64,000 nt of DNA from Cycas panzhihuaensis (taxonomy: Eukaryota > Cycadophyta): assembly GCA_023213395.1 (NCBI GenBank), contig CM041465.1, positions 223,393,741 to 223,457,740 of the forward strand. The letters are read 5' to 3'. Below the pieces are notes generated by a model, which was given only the letters and a program-made list of their open reading frames with translations, was not told where the DNA came from and searched no databases. Of the stretch, positions 63,261 through 64,000 are shown piece after piece; position 1 is the first letter of the stretch; each line of letters opens with the position of its first letter. The translations under genes and the position numbers were made by a program.

Positions 63261-64000
63261 TATTTCCCGGCTATTGGGAATGGGTATAGACAGATAAACT
63301 TAGGTAAGTGCATGCATGCTTCTCTCTCCCATCTTGGCTACTTCATAGATCGTAGATTAAAGCATTGGTTAGATTGCATGATTGATTGGCTTATCGTTAT
63401 GATTAATTATGCATTTCTGCTCAAGCATCTCGCATGTCCCTAGCCTATGACGACCCACGGGACCTACCTCTCCGTGAGGCAGGCATCCCCATGGCACTCT
63501 ACAATCCTCCGTGTCACCTCCATGTCACCTTAAGCCTCACTCAACTCACGTGATCCACTCACACCCTGGTCACCTATTGCAACTCTTGACATCTCACTAG
63601 GAGTTGTTGATATTTTGTACCCTTTCATAGTATTTCTGGGAATCTCACCTCTTGATGTCTTACCCAGTCTAGCCAACATATCTACTTGGATTATTCGTAG
63701 TCACCTAGATAGGAGGGCCAGCCCCTCCTAGACCTAGAACATCTTCATTTAGGGCTCCCGGGACCCTGCCCATTGCTTTTATGGCATTCTAGTCTCGTAC
63801 TACTGTAAACATAGCAGTATCGTGAAGTTTACCGTGCTACTACGAAGTTTACTGCAGTGCGACTATTTTACACTATTTTTTTATCTGCCATGGTAATTCT
63901 CACATTTTTTGCAAAACTGCCACATGGATTAGTCACTAAATCATCCCCATCCTAACCCTAATCGCTCGATTAGGTTTAGGGTAGGTATAAATCCTAAAAA
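63261..64000 (+). mobile_element. LTR of the same gypsy family as 4479, running off the window
   Basis: Begins TATTTCCCGGCTATTGGG after GGCA, matching the polypurine-tract/LTR junction at 4469-4490. A TATA-like TATAAAT at about 63986-63992 suggests that the U3/R border is near the window end. It has more CpG and GC than most of the window, so it may be less decayed than the 4479 copy. Confidence 0.55.

Overview
The window looks like nuclear DNA from a seed plant with a large, repeat-rich genome. It is AT-rich and gene-poor, and it is packed with decayed plant-type Ty1/copia and Ty3/gypsy LTR retrotransposons, one L1-type LINE and very long (TA)n tracts. Coding remnants stay in frame over long stretches but are riddled with stops, mostly at codons that would be Gln or Trp (CAA/CAG/TGG), as expected from C-to-T decay of methylated DNA. 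A gymnosperm or another large-genome plant would fit, but nothing here fixes the species. I see no intact host gene, no tRNA or rRNA gene and no CRISPR array.

Layout. 1-250: the end of a copia RNase H, nearly identical to part of the element at 30-38 kb, cut off by a microsatellite. 430-2274 (-): a decayed ORF of uncertain family. 3446-3860 (+): a decayed RNase H domain, followed by a polypurine tract and a gypsy LTR from 4479; a related LTR starts at 63261 and runs off the window. 7.3-10.3 kb: an unrecognised decayed minus-strand ORF. 11.9-14.0 kb: a possible LTR-element remnant. 14008-19645 (-): a chromodomain-bearing gypsy element with both LTRs and a primer-binding site (PBS). About 21.0-27.6 kb (-): a second gypsy element. 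28.1-28.75 kb: a possible solo LTR. 30201-37839 (+): a complete but dead copia element with a 2.5-kb leader. About 40.4-48.0 kb (-): a third gypsy element, interrupted by an internally deleted copia at 44987-47900. 48.4-49.0 kb: a (TA)n array. 49095-53398 (-): a non-autonomous LTR element carrying a tandem-BRCT gene fragment. 54.1-56.1 kb (+): a gypsy gag remnant. 56117-63256 (-): a copia element whose gag is split by a 5'-truncated LINE with a perfect 17-bp target-site duplication.

The most notable object is the element at 49095-53398. It has paired LTRs of about 245 bp, a PBS matching initiator tRNA-Met and a polypurine tract, but no recognisable gag or pol. Inside it, in the element's own sense, lies about 200 codons of a host-type protein with two BRCT domains that reads in one frame without an evident intron. 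I read this as capture of a spliced host transcript by a non-autonomous retrotransposon.

Insertion order can be read from nesting. The LINE is younger than the copia it interrupts, and the copia at 45-48 kb is younger than the gypsy around it. All coding parts are broken, so any present activity would need proteins supplied from elsewhere.
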